From: Asaia sp037151935
GTDB taxonomy: Bacteria; Pseudomonadota; Alphaproteobacteria; Acetobacterales; Acetobacteraceae
Direction: 5' to 3'
Assembly: GCF_051628905.1 (NCBI RefSeq)
Contig: NZ_CP157575.1
Coordinates: forward strand, 1,240,001 to 1,304,000
Length of the DNA: 64,000 nt
This document shows positions 51,607 to 60,488 of this stretch, piece by piece. The position numbers and the translations under genes were made by a program. Under the pieces are notes generated by a model. It searched no databases, was not told the origin of the DNA, and was given only the letters and a program-made list of their open reading frames with translations. Position 1 is the stretch's first letter, and the number at the start of each line of letters is the position of its first letter.

Positions 51607-53886
51607 ATGCCCGATCGCAAGACCATCTTCAAGCCGTATCACCATCCGGCAGGGGGTTGGGGAGCAGTCAAGGCGACGGCAAAAGCCCTTCTGGAACAGA
51701 GCGTTGTAAGCAAGGGTTCACGCGCCCTGCTTTCGATGAATCAGCCGGGCGGATTCAAATGCCCGAGCTGTGCCTTCCCCGATCCGACACATCACAAGAA
51801 GATCGAATTCTGCGAAAACGGCGTGAAGGCGCTCGCCGTAGAAGCGACGAAACGACGGGTTACGCGCGCTTTTTTTGCCGAGCACAGCGTGACCGAGCTT
51901 GCTGCAAAAAGCGATTACTGGCTTGAGGAACAGGGGCGGCTGACCGAGCCAATGCGTTACGATCCGCAGACGGATCATTACGTTCCCTGCACATGGCAGG
52001 CGGCTTTCGATCTTGTCGGCACCCATCTGCGTCAGCTCGACTCTCCCGATCAGGCCGAGTTCTACACTTCGGGCCGCACGTCGAACGAAGCAGCTTTTCT
52101 CTATTCGGTGTTCATCCGCGCTTACGGCACCAACAATTTTCCCGATTGCTCGAATATGTGTCACGAGCCCACCAGCCGCGGGCTGCCCGGTGCCATAGGC
52201 GTCGGCAAGGGCACGGTGGTGATGGATGATTTCGACCACGCCGAGGCCATTTTCATCGTCGGGCAGAATACGGGCACCAATTCGCCGCGCATGATGGGGC
52301 TGCTCGCCCATGCCCGCAAACGCAACGTACCGATCGTCGTGGTCAACCCCATGCCGGAGCGGGCGCTGATCCGTTTCACCGAGCCGCAGGACCCCGTGAC
52401 CATGGCAACCGGCGGCTCGACCGCCATCGCCACGGAGTTCGTGCATATCCGCATTGGCGGCGATCTCGCTTTTTTCAAGGGCATGATGAAAGCGCTTTTC
52501 GAGCGTGAAGCGTTAGGAGAGCAGGTTCTCGACCACGCTTTCATCGAGACGCATACGGAAGGATTTGCCGCGCTACGCGACGAAGTGATGCAGCAGGAAT
52601 GGGACGAAATCGAGCGCATTTCGGGTATCGAAAAAGCCCAGATCATGCGGGCTGCCTCTATCTATGCTCAGTCGAAGGCCACGATCATCTGCTTCGGTAT
52701 GGGCATCACCCAGCATCAGCAGGGCGCGCGCATGATCCAGCAGATTGCGGCCTTTCTGATGCTGCGGGGCAATTTCGGCAAGAAAGGCGCCGGTATCGCC
52801 CCCATTCGCGGCCATTCTAACGTGCAAGGCGACCGCACGGTCGGCATCGACGAAAAACCGACCCAGGCCTATCTCGACCGTCTGCGCGATGTGTTCGGTT
52901 TCGAACCGCCGCGCGCCCATGGTCATCATGCGGTCGAGTCCGTCGAGGCGATGCTGGCGGGCACAGCCAGGGTCTTTATCGGTATGGGTGGCAATTTCAT
53001 TCACGCTATTCCCGACACGCCGCGCGCCTATGAGGCGATGCGACGCCTCAGCCTTACCGTCGGAATCGCAACGAAGCTCAATCGCGGCCATATCGTGCAC
53101 GGGCGCGATGCGCTGATCCTGCCGGTCATCGCGCGCTCGGAGATCGATCGTCAGGCGACGGGCGAGCAATTCATTACCATCGAAGATGCCATGTCGAATG
53201 TCACGGCATCACGCGGTGTTCTGGAGCCCGCCAGCCCCGACCTGCTCTCGGAGGTCGCCATCGTGTGTGGCATGGCGCAGGCAACCCTGCCTGACAGCAC
53301 GATCCCCTGGGCGCTGTTTTCTACCGATTACGGGTTGATCCGCGACCGGATCGCCGCCGTCTACCCGGAGATCTATGCCGATTTCAACGCGCGTATACGC
53401 AACAAGCAGGGTTTCCATCTCGATATCCCCCCGCGCCGCCGGGTATGGAAAACCCCGTCTGGGAAGGCGCAATTCCTGCTTTTCCCGGGTCTTGCTGTCG
53501 ATGATATGGTCGAAGATGACACCATGCTGCGCCTGTCGACCATACGCTCGCATGACCAGTTCAATACCACCATCTACAGCATGAACGATCGCTATCGCGG
53601 CATCTATAATACCCGCATGGTTGTCTTCATGAATAACGACGATATGGAGGAGCGCGGTCTCGAGCAGGAAATGGTCGTCAGTCTCGAAACGCTTTCGACA
53701 GACGGCATTACCCGCCGCGTGGACGATCTGGTGGCCATCGCCTATCCGATACCGCGCGGGGCGATTGCCGGATATTACCCCGAACTCAACCCGCTTCTGC
53801 CGCTCAATCATTATGACGAAATCAGCGGCACTCCGGCTGCCAAATCGATCCCTGTGCGTGTCATCTCAGCAGCGAGGGCGCCATGA
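51607..53886 (+). CDS. FdhF/YdeP-family molybdopterin oxidoreductase
   Basis: 759 aa from ATG 51607, which has GGAGAA eight bases upstream. The N-terminal cysteines in GGFKCPSCAFPDP (52, 55) and EFCENG (69) are those of the YdeP branch, which resembles formate dehydrogenase H. Molybdopterin-binding blocks: YTSGRTSNEAAFLYSVFIRA, SNMCHEPTSRGLPGAIGVG, FIVGQNTGTNSPRMM, and RGHSNVQGDRTVG. The position of SeCys/Cys in true FdhF (SNMCHEP) is Cys. Members are linked to acid resistance in enterobacteria; the substrate is unknown. fdhD overlaps its end by four bases, supporting formate-dehydrogenase-like maturation. Confidence 0.9.
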   Translation: MPDRKTIFKPYHHPAGGWGAVKATAKALLEQSVVSKGSRALLSMNQPGGFKCPSCAFPDPTHHKKIEFCENGVKALAVEATKRRVTRAFFAEHSVTELAAKSDYWLEEQGRLTEPMRYDPQTDHYVPCTWQAAFDLVGTHLRQLDSPDQAEFYTSGRTSNEAAFLYSVFIRAYGTNNFPDCSNMCHEPTSRGLPGAIGVGKGTVVMDDFDHAEAIFIVGQNTGTNSPRMMGLLAHARKRNVPIVVVNPMPERALIRFTEPQDPVTMATGGSTAIATEFVHIRIGGDLAFFKGMMKALFEREALGEQVLDHAFIETHTEGFAALRDEVMQQEWDEIERISGIEKAQIMRAASIYAQSKATIICFGMGITQHQQGARMIQQIAAFLMLRGNFGKKGAGIAPIRGHSNVQGDRTVGIDEKPTQAYLDRLRDVFGFEPPRAHGHHAVESVEAMLAGTARVFIGMGGNFIHAIPDTPRAYEAMRRLSLTVGIATKLNRGHIVHGRDALILPVIARSEIDRQATGEQFITIEDAMSNVTASRGVLEPASPDLLSEVAIVCGMAQATLPDSTIPWALFSTDYGLIRDRIAAVYPEIYADFNARIRNKQGFHLDIPPRRRVWKTPSGKAQFLLFPGLAVDDMVEDDTMLRLSTIRSHDQFNTTIYSMNDRYRGIYNTRMVVFMNNDDMEERGLEQEMVVSLETLSTDGITRRVDDLVAIAYPIPRGAIAGYYPELNPLLPLNHYDEISGTPAAKSIPVRVISAARAP

Positions 53887-54734
53887 CGATACGCCCAGAC
53901 AGTCTCGCTGCCGCGCATCTGCTTCGCCATGCCATTGCCATCGGGCCCGACGGCTTGCAGGAGCGCATCGAACTCGGCATCGCGGAAGAGACGCCACTGA
54001 CGCTGATTTTCAACGAATTCCATGTTCACGCGGTGATGATGGTGACACCGCTCGATCTGCATGATTTCGTGCTCGGTTTCGTTTTGACCGAGAAAATCAT
54101 CGCTTCGCCATCGGATCTGATCTCCTGTCACATAGAGCGGCATGAAGGTCAGCTTTCAGCCCATATCCGCATTCCGGGCAGCGATTTCAGCCGCCTGATC
54201 CGCAGAGGACAGCGGCTTTTGACCGGCAGCAGCAGCTGCGGATTGTGCGGCGTGACCGATCTGGAGGACATTGCAACCTCCACATCGAGCCTGCCCGCCC
54301 ATAGCATCCCGGTACCCGCCATCTGCAAGGCGCTTGGCGCCCTGCCCGAATTGCAGGTGCTGAACAAGAAGGTTCGCATGGTTCACGCGGCCGCCTGGGC
54401 CGCACCCGACGGGGTAATCCATTATGTGCGTGAGGATGTCGGGCGGCATAATGCCCTCGACAAGCTCATCGGCATTCTCAGCCAGTCACCACGCGACCCT
54501 GGGCGCGGCTTCTGCCTCATCACCAGTCGCTGCTCCTACGACATGATCGAGAAGGCGTTGACGCTGGGCATTTCGACATTGGTGGCGATGTCCTCTCCCA
54601 CCGACCGCGCCATACAGATTGCGCGCAAGGCCGACATGACGCTCATCGGCAATGCCCGCCCCGACCGCTTCGCCATTTTCTGCGGCGCGCACCGCCTGAT
54701 CAAACCGGAAGCAGTTGAGTTGAGTGCCTTATGA
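53883..54734 (+). CDS. fdhD: FdhD, sulfur carrier for molybdoenzyme maturation
   Basis: 283 aa. The redox/sulfur-transfer motif GSSSCGLCG has Cys119 and Cys122. Further blocks are VHAAAWA (seen as MVHAAAWAAPDGVIHYVRED) and VGRHNALDKLIG. FdhD passes sulfur from IscS to the bis-MGD cofactor of formate-dehydrogenase-type enzymes, here presumably the upstream YdeP-like protein. Start and stop overlap both neighbours by four bases. Confidence 0.94.
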   Translation: MTIRPDSLAAAHLLRHAIAIGPDGLQERIELGIAEETPLTLIFNEFHVHAVMMVTPLDLHDFVLGFVLTEKIIASPSDLISCHIERHEGQLSAHIRIPGSDFSRLIRRGQRLLTGSSSCGLCGVTDLEDIATSTSSLPAHSIPVPAICKALGALPELQVLNKKVRMVHAAAWAAPDGVIHYVREDVGRHNALDKLIGILSQSPRDPGRGFCLITSRCSYDMIEKALTLGISTLVAMSSPTDRAIQIARKADMTLIGNARPDRFAIFCGAHRLIKPEAVELSAL

Positions 54735-55201
54735 GTTTTGACCCCCATGCCGATTTTTTCGCCTTCGAGCAGGACTTTGCCGGTACGCTTCACTGCATTC
54801 CGATGAGGGTGCGTCTCAAACTCGATTGCTGTGGCATCAAGTTGAGCCTGCGCCAATGGAGCCAGTTCCCCCCGCACACGCGTCGCGATTTGTTGCATCG
54901 CCCCTGCGAGACGGCGCCGGACCAAGCCGCCTATCACGACCTGCTCGTGGCACTCATCGCTGCGCATTGCGACGAGCCGCCCAAAGCGCTTGCCAGCAAC
55001 GATGATCTTCTCTGGCGCGATACATGTTCCGTGCCAGATTGCGTCCTGGCTCAGGCCCTACGGGACGACGTGCAGCCCCCGAGCCTGACCGTCTGGCAGA
55101 CGCTCGATCCCTTGCAACGCTTCGTGTTGGTCAAACTCGCCCGCTCACGCCATGAGAACGAGAATTTCGTGCCTGCCTTGCAGGAGTTCGACCTGATCTA
55201 G
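54731..55201 (+). CDS. nitrate-reductase-associated family protein
   Basis: 156 aa. The opening FFAFEQDFAGTLHCIPMRVR and the segment LDCCGIKLSLRQWSQFPPHT match the small Nitr_red_assoc family that occurs beside assimilatory nitrate reductases. No nitrate reductase gene is in the window; it is coupled instead to fdhD and the YdeP-like gene, which suggests a more general role with molybdoenzymes. Biochemical function unknown. Its end overlaps that of mobA (convergent) by four bases. Confidence 0.75.
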   Translation: MSFDPHADFFAFEQDFAGTLHCIPMRVRLKLDCCGIKLSLRQWSQFPPHTRRDLLHRPCETAPDQAAYHDLLVALIAAHCDEPPKALASNDDLLWRDTCSVPDCVLAQALRDDVQPPSLTVWQTLDPLQRFVLVKLARSRHENENFVPALQEFDLI

Positions 55202-55794
55202 CCGATCAGAGGAGAACGGAAGTTGAGGGTCGCAACATCTGCTGGCGTGTTGATGTTGAAAAACGGGTCTTCCGGCTGATCCTCGAACGACACGTCGCGC
55301 ATGCCGATTTTCTCGGCGAAACGCCACACAGCGAGAAGACGGGGGTCTCCACAGGCGTGTGCGCTGACGAGATATTCGCGAAGCAAGGAGAGGCTCGCGA
55401 TTGGCCAGACAGCAACAAGTGGATGACGCCTCCCGCCGCTCATCGCGCAGGATGGACCCGGTGAGAGCCGCGAGACGAGATCCATCGGTATGAAGGGCGT
55501 ATCGCCGGGAAGGGTCAGAACCTCTCTGGCCCCCATGCTCCGCCCCCATTCCAGAGCGGAAAGAAGGCCGATGAGCGGCCCTTGATCGGTCCATACATCT
55601 TTCAGAGCGGGCAGGTCATAGCCTGAATAAGCCGTCTGATCGCCCCTGATCGCGAGGGCTATCGTCGAAACCTGAGGGGAAAGACGCTCCAGTATCGTAT
55701 CGAGAAGCGTCCCTCGTCCATAAGGAAGGAGCGGCTTGTCACAGCCGCCGAGCCTGCTCCCCCTGCCCCCTGCCAGAATGACGGCATGGATCAT
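55198..55794 (-). CDS. mobA: molybdenum cofactor guanylyltransferase
   Basis: 198 aa; ATG 55794 chosen over an immediately preceding TTG. Nucleotide-binding motif ILAGGRGSRLGGCDKPLLP at residues 6-24, then QGPLIGLLSALEWG and LPGDTPFIP. Adds GMP to molybdopterin to make MGD, needed by the YdeP-like enzyme encoded on the opposite strand. Short relative to some MobA proteins but complete. Confidence 0.9.
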   Translation of the reverse strand: MIHAVILAGGRGSRLGGCDKPLLPYGRGTLLDTILERLSPQVSTIALAIRGDQTAYSGYDLPALKDVWTDQGPLIGLLSALEWGRSMGAREVLTLPGDTPFIPMDLVSRLSPGPSCAMSGGRRHPLVAVWPIASLSLLREYLVSAHACGDPRLLAVWRFAEKIGMRDVSFEDQPEDPFFNINTPADVATLNFRSPLIG

Positions 55795-55806
55795 CAAACG
55801 ACCGTC

Positions 55807-56139
55807 TCAGCGTGGCGGAGCCATTGGTTGGTCATGCCCCATATCGTGCCCCGGATGCATTGCGTGAGGATGCGGGCGGTGACGGGGCGGGTGACGCGGC
55901 GGCGGCGGTGGCTCGGGAGGGAGCGGAACCGGCCTGAACGCGGGGGGCGCCTCACCGTGATGATAATAGGGGCCTTTGTAATTGTCATTGAGCTGAGAGG
56001 CATTCAGCCTGTCGATCACGCTGTTTCCGGTACCATCGGCATAGTGCCCGGGAGACATGACTGGCGCCTGTTGTGCAAGGGCGAGCGAGGGAGAAACGAA
56101 AAGAGCTGCTCCCAGAAGAGCCCCGATGTGACGGTTCAT
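55807..56139 (-). CDS. exported His/Pro-rich small protein
   Basis: 110 aa. Signal peptide MNRHIGALLGAALFVSPSLA-LAQ, then a polar segment and a C-terminal third made of Pro runs (LPPEPPPPPRHPPRHRPHPH) and HPGHDMGHDQP. The histidine clusters suggest metal binding in the periplasm, as in copper- or nickel-handling peptides. Family not recognised. Its ATG overlaps the amidohydrolase stop as ATGA, so it is translationally coupled, and mobA starts 12 bases after its stop. Confidence 0.7.
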   Translation of the reverse strand: MNRHIGALLGAALFVSPSLALAQQAPVMSPGHYADGTGNSVIDRLNASQLNDNYKGPYYHHGEAPPAFRPVPLPPEPPPPPRHPPRHRPHPHAMHPGHDMGHDQPMAPPR

Positions 56140-57518
56140 GGTGTCTTTCCTTTAGGAACGAGTCCGTCAGAGACAGGCGTGCCGCGCTGCCAGACCTGAG
56201 AAATCAGGTCAATATCAGATATGGTTCGATCAGGAGCGCCGTCAATAACCAGCAGATCGGCCCGTTTTCCGACCGCCAACACGCCACGATCCTGCAAACC
56301 GAGCAGGGCGGCAGCTTTCTGGGTGGCGAGATTGATCGCCTGAAGAGGGGTTAGCCCCGCCTGCACCAGAAGGATCAGCTCCCGATGCTCTGCAAATCCT
56401 GGCAGTCGCAGCGGGGTCGCACCGGAATCGGTGCCGAAGCCGATATGAACGCCGCTGCGATAAAGCGCGAGCACATTGCGCTGGTTCATGGCCAAAGCCG
56501 CACGGGCCGCGGCAACGCTGGACTTTGTCAGAGTCGTCTTGCGCCATGATTCGTCAGCGACCGTTTCACGAAGGGCGGGTGACATGGCGTCACGCGCGAC
56601 GCTCTGGTCGAGGGTCTCGGGGTGCTCGGCAAAGTAATAGGTCGATTCATCGAGCGAAAGCGTCGCAATATACCATGCACCGGCGTTCTTCAGCTGGGTG
56701 ACGAGCGCCGCATCGACGGGCTTGTCGCGCACGCCATGGGCCAGAATATCCGCACCGTGAGCCAGAGCCTGATGGGCCAGGTCGAGATCATGAATATGCA
56801 CCGCCACACGCAGATGGCGCTTATGCGCCTCGGCTATGGCGGCCTGCCATACCGCTGCGCCAAGCAGAGGAAGGGGCGGCTTGGCGGGATTGGTGAGATG
56901 CAGATCGTCGAGCCATATCTTGACGAAATCGGTCCCTTCATCGGCCATGCGATCAACCGCCTGTCGCGCCTCCTGTGGCGTATGGGGACGAAAGATCTGA
57001 TCATGCCCCATTTTCTCGACCATGGCCTCAGGCGGCATCCCGCCGGGCGCGCCGATACCCTGATCGACGCCAAACAGATCGGCGCCGGGATTCACCCCCT
57101 GGTGCTGCTCACGGCGCAGCTGATCGAAAAGCGGTGATTTGTTGAGGCCGAGCGCCGTAACCGTCAGCACGCCGTAACGCCTGTATTGTTCGAGCGCGGC
57201 CAGAATGATCGCCCTTGTATAATTGCGCGAGGCCGTGGTCATGCCGTCAACCAGTCCGACATGGCTATGATCGCTGATCAGGGCCGGCATGACTGTCCTG
57301 CCCTGCAGGTCGATCGTCCTCACTCCGGGATCGGGGCTTGGCCCGATCGATACGATCTGCCCGTGATCGATTACGAGCGTGATGTCGGGCCGGACATCCG
57401 CTCCGGTACCATCGATCAGTCGGGCATGGGTAAGCGCAACCGGCGTGGCGAATGCCGATGAGGCAAACAGGCAGTGTCCAGCCGCGAGACAGGTAAGCAG
57501 GCCGAAATGTCGCATCAT
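56136..57518 (-). CDS. exported amidohydrolase family protein
   Basis: 460 aa with signal peptide (MMRHFGLLTCLAAGHCLFAS-SAFA). Metal-dependent hydrolase fold: LQGRTVMPALISDHSHVGLVD near residue 69 carries the first His pair, HIHDLDLAHQALAHGADILA near 240 the next, and GFGTDSGATPLRLPGFAEHR near 378 the late Asp. Similar to imidazolonepropionase- and prolidase-like periplasmic amidohydrolases. The first metal motif reads HSH rather than the more common HxH with Thr spacing. Substrate unknown. Confidence 0.82.
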   Translation of the reverse strand: MMRHFGLLTCLAAGHCLFASSAFATPVALTHARLIDGTGADVRPDITLVIDHGQIVSIGPSPDPGVRTIDLQGRTVMPALISDHSHVGLVDGMTTASRNYTRAIILAALEQYRRYGVLTVTALGLNKSPLFDQLRREQHQGVNPGADLFGVDQGIGAPGGMPPEAMVEKMGHDQIFRPHTPQEARQAVDRMADEGTDFVKIWLDDLHLTNPAKPPLPLLGAAVWQAAIAEAHKRHLRVAVHIHDLDLAHQALAHGADILAHGVRDKPVDAALVTQLKNAGAWYIATLSLDESTYYFAEHPETLDQSVARDAMSPALRETVADESWRKTTLTKSSVAAARAALAMNQRNVLALYRSGVHIGFGTDSGATPLRLPGFAEHRELILLVQAGLTPLQAINLATQKAAALLGLQDRGVLAVGKRADLLVIDGAPDRTISDIDLISQVWQRGTPVSDGLVPKGKTP

Positions 57519-57758
57519 GGTTCCTCTCTCCTTCTCCTCTCCCGAGGCGGGAAACGGCGCAGCAGGGCGCAGACGGAGGTGCCGCGTGAACGCAGCAGGT
57601 CCTTGCGGGATGCATCGACGCGAAAGCCACTATCGAATCTGTGAAGGCTAGTTCGGCTATCGTAAGAAACGGATGAGGGTGGCGACAGTTAGAAAGCGTT
57701 ATAGTCCTCTGGTCACCGCGTTCGCCCCGGTGACCAATAATAAAGACAGGAGCGTTGC
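57519..57758. other. divergent promoter region of the amidohydrolase and fba genes
   Basis: 240 bases with TATAGT at 57700-57705 as a likely -10 for the aldolase gene, the inverted repeat listed separately, and AGGAG nine bases before the aldolase ATG. Confidence 0.45.
57710..57736 (+). promoter_or_regulatory. 9-bp inverted repeat in the aldolase leader
   Basis: TGGTCACCG (57710-57718) and CGGTGACCA (57728-57736) are perfect inverted copies with a 9-base spacer. They sit just after the TATAGT hexamer and 22 bases before the aldolase start. Could be a repressor operator at the transcription start or an mRNA hairpin. Confidence 0.5.
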
Positions 57759-58673
<915 letters not shown>

Positions 58674-58675
58674 GA

Positions 58676-59452
58676 TCAGCCGTGATTGACGGCCTTGTAG
58701 GCGTCGATCACCAGATCTGGCGGGCCGTCCATACGGACGCGCCCGCCCTCCATCCAGATGATGCGTGTGCACCATTTGAGAAGGATCGGGAGCGAGTGCG
58801 ACGTGATCACCAGAATGCGCACATGCTCGATAAGGCGTGTCAGGCGCTCGCGCGCCTTCTCCTGAAAATGGGAGTCACCCGCCATGAACCACTCATCCAT
58901 CAGCAGGATCTCGGGACGCGGCGCAGTGGCAAGACCGAAGCCGAGACGGATCGCCATCCCTGAGGAATAGAGCCGTACAGGCAGGTCCAGGAAAGCGCCG
59001 AGTTCGGCGAAGGCCTCGACATCAGCCTCCAGGGCAGTCGTGGCAGCGTCGCCGAGGCCGATATAGCGCGCATAAAGCCTGATATTCTCACGCCCCGTGA
59101 GATCGGTATTCATGCCTGCCTGCGGGCTCAGAAGCGCATGCAGATCGCCCTCGACATGCAGAACCCCCAGAGGCGACTCATAGATCCCCGCAAGCGCGCG
59201 CAGAAGCGTGGATTTGCCCGCCCCGTTATGGCCGATAAGCCCGACCCGTTCACCAGGCTCGATTGTGAGGGTGAGCTGGCTCAGAGCCAGAACCACAGTC
59301 GTGTCTGACTGGCTGACAATGCTGCCACCAGCACTTTGCCGGTCCGTCACCTTGCTCTTGACGCCTTTGAAGAGACTTTTCTTGAACGACCGCGCGCTGC
59401 CATGAAACATTGGATAGATCAGCGAATAATCGATCAGGCGAATCAGGGACAT
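58676..59452 (-). CDS. polysaccharide/O-antigen ABC exporter, ATP-binding subunit (KpsT/Wzt-like)
   Basis: 258 aa from ATG 59452; upstream open sequence overlaps the permease and is not used. Walker A LIGHNGAGKSTLL, a family-specific signature YSSGMAIRLGFGLA, and Walker B ILLMDEWFMAGD. No C-terminal carbohydrate-binding domain, so it is KpsT-like rather than long Wzt. Energises export of a lipid-linked glycan or capsule polymer with the permease encoded five bases upstream. Confidence 0.9.
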   Translation of the reverse strand: MSLIRLIDYSLIYPMFHGSARSFKKSLFKGVKSKVTDRQSAGGSIVSQSDTTVVLALSQLTLTIEPGERVGLIGHNGAGKSTLLRALAGIYESPLGVLHVEGDLHALLSPQAGMNTDLTGRENIRLYARYIGLGDAATTALEADVEAFAELGAFLDLPVRLYSSGMAIRLGFGLATAPRPEILLMDEWFMAGDSHFQEKARERLTRLIEHVRILVITSHSLPILLKWCTRIIWMEGGRVRMDGPPDLVIDAYKAVNHG

Positions 59453-59457
59453 GACGG

Positions 59458-60258
59458 TCAAACCCAGAACGCCAGGCGCTCTCGCGTCCGGGCAAAAAAG
59501 AAGAAGGCGGCCACGCACCAGACCACGCTGAGACCAACCGCTATCGATACAGCAGGTAGCGTTGGCAAAGTGCCGAGAATTGGCCCTCGTACCAGTTCCA
59601 TAAGGTCGTAAAACGGATTGAGGACGAGGATATGGCTCTGATGCTGGGAAAGCTGGGAAGGCTTCCAGATAATCGGGGTCACGTAAAACGCGATTTGCAG
59701 GAACGCGCCGATTATCGGACCGATATCGCGAAATCGCGCGCAAAGGGCGCCAAGCAGCAGACAGGCGGCAAAGCCGTCAAGAAGCCAGAGCGCCAGTCCC
59801 GGCAGGGCTGCAAGGCTGATCAGGCCGGGGAAGACGCCGTAGATCACAAACACCCCAATAGGCACGATAATACTATGGGCGAAGACGATGGCATTGCGCA
59901 CCAGCAAACGCAGCGCCTGAAGCGAGAAGGGCAGCTTCATCGCGTGGATGCTGGCCTCCGCGTCGATGAAACAGGTGCAGGATTCGAGCAGCAGACTGGA
60001 GAGGCCCACCTGCCACAACGCCAGGGAGAGCGAGAGGTAAGGCAGATAATCCTGCAGGTTCATGTGGAACAAACGGGCGTAGATCACACCCATCGAGCCG
60101 ACCATGATCAGGGCAGAGACGGTCAGCCAGAACGGCCCCAGCACCGAGCCGCGATAACGCAGTCTGACATCCGTCCAGCCAAGCGTAGTAGCAAGCCGCC
60201 AGGCGCGCAGACCTGAATCGAGATCATTCCATGCACGGGCATATCGACTCTGGCTCAT
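59458..60258 (-). CDS. polysaccharide/O-antigen ABC exporter, permease subunit (KpsM/Wzm-like)
   Basis: 266 aa from ATG 60258, which has GGAGGGAC directly upstream. Six membrane helices; the cytoplasmic N-terminal LGWTDVRLRYRGSVLGPFWL and the MKLPFSLQALRLLVRN segment are typical of ABC-2 polyglycan permeases. First gene of a two-gene unit; no glycosyltransferases are adjacent. Confidence 0.9.
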   Translation of the reverse strand: MSQSRYARAWNDLDSGLRAWRLATTLGWTDVRLRYRGSVLGPFWLTVSALIMVGSMGVIYARLFHMNLQDYLPYLSLSLALWQVGLSSLLLESCTCFIDAEASIHAMKLPFSLQALRLLVRNAIVFAHSIIVPIGVFVIYGVFPGLISLAALPGLALWLLDGFAACLLLGALCARFRDIGPIIGAFLQIAFYVTPIIWKPSQLSQHQSHILVLNPFYDLMELVRGPILGTLPTLPAVSIAVGLSVVWCVAAFFFFARTRERLAFWV

Positions 60259-60488
60259 GTCCCTCCGGGGGATTTTGCGGGTTCTTGCTTCTCTGCGCTC
60301 TGAGCGTTCCGCCCTAGCGGATAAGCCCTGTTTCCGCAACCATCGTGCCTTCGGAGCTGCGGCCGTCGGAAAATGGGAAGAGTTCGCCTCAATTTATTGC
60401 TATCTTTCTGGGATAGGGGTCCGTAGTTTTGCCGCATTCCTGCCGCAGAATGCGGTTTACGCTCGGTTTGCATCAGGTGAAGCCCATC

